Assembly: GCA_937952305.1 (NCBI GenBank) | Contig: CALFZO010000131.1 | Span: forward strand, 1 to 50,987 | Length of the DNA: 50,987 nucleotides | Reading direction: 5' to 3' | Source: an uncultured Anaerolineales bacterium | Lineage (GTDB): Bacteria; Chloroflexota; Anaerolineae; Anaerolineales; UBA6663 | Part shown: piece after piece, positions 50,960 to 50,987 of the stretch | Layout: each line of letters begins with the position of its first letter | Numbering within the stretch: position 1 is the first letter of the stretch | Notes under the pieces: model-generated | What the model was told of the DNA's origin: nothing | The model's database searches: none | The model's input: the letters and a program-made list of their open reading frames with translations, nothing else | Made by a program: the position numbers and the translations under genes

Positions 50960-50987
50960 CGTAAAACTAACCTGGCCAAGGCCGGGC

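Overview
The window is a GC-rich bacterial chromosome segment densely packed with short operons on both strands. I see no mobile element, phage gene, CRISPR array or rRNA. The gene set points to an aerobic or facultative, motile or surface-sensing bacterium, probably Chloroflexota (Anaerolineae/Caldilineae-like). That placement is inference. It rests on GTP-dependent PEP carboxykinase beside a double-length phosphofructokinase, Pro/Thr-linked beta-helix surface proteins, a SCO1/PCuAC copper pair, and several lineage-style fusions. Recurrent sigma70-like promoters (TTGACA-17-TATAAT and TAGAAT or TATACT variants) are easy to read.

Layout. 1-4.8 kb, mostly leftward: a beta-helix gene fragment cut by the window edge, tRNA-Asp(GUC), threonine aldolase, a small membrane protein, a nitrilase homologue lacking its catalytic cysteine, RluD-type pseudouridine synthase and LspA. 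4.9-9.9 kb: two metal transporters, each behind a structured leader. MgtE lies behind a Pro/Asp-rich leader peptide plus terminator hairpin, and a P2A-type P-ATPase lies behind a yybP-ykoY-like manganese riboswitch. TatA sits between them. 10-13 kb: two unknown small genes and a YtcJ-like amidohydrolase. 13.2-19 kb: a three-gene rightward operon with 4-bp overlaps (sensor kinase, response regulator fused to a degenerate kinase, large anchored beta-helix surface protein). 19-26.5 kb: unknown and AlkZ-like proteins, an ArsB/NhaD-type permease overlapping a CBS protein, a secreted beta-propeller protein, a GH16 glucanase-like protein and a membrane GGDEF cyclase. 26.7-32.3 kb: a chemoreceptor with a CxxCH motif in its sensor domain, a copper cluster (SCO1, PCuAC lipoprotein, His-rich membrane protein) and a YegS-type lipid kinase.

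32.4-38 kb is a leftward fatty-acid beta-oxidation operon: TetR regulator, acyl-CoA dehydrogenase, 3-hydroxyacyl-CoA dehydrogenase/enoyl-CoA hydratase and thiolase. Its promoter has a perfect palindrome over the -35 box and an apparently leaderless GTG start. 38.2-41.7 kb is a partner-switching module (cNMP-binding PP2C phosphatase, two STAS proteins, an RsbW-like kinase, an HD hydrolase) with no sigma factor beside it. 41.7-46.2 kb holds divergent gluconeogenic pckG and glycolytic pfk. 46.3-51 kb holds a tiny Cys-rich protein, a CCA-adding enzyme, a thymidine kinase-HPRT fusion, and the ribosomal operon rplU-rpmA-rpmE, driven by a full-consensus promoter. Its L31 carries a C-terminal domain resembling the RNA polymerase alpha CTD.

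The least ordinary items are the L31/alpha-CTD-like fusion, the mgtE leader-peptide attenuator, the tk-hpt fusion, the CxxCH chemoreceptor and an eight-unit heptamer repeat between two fad genes.
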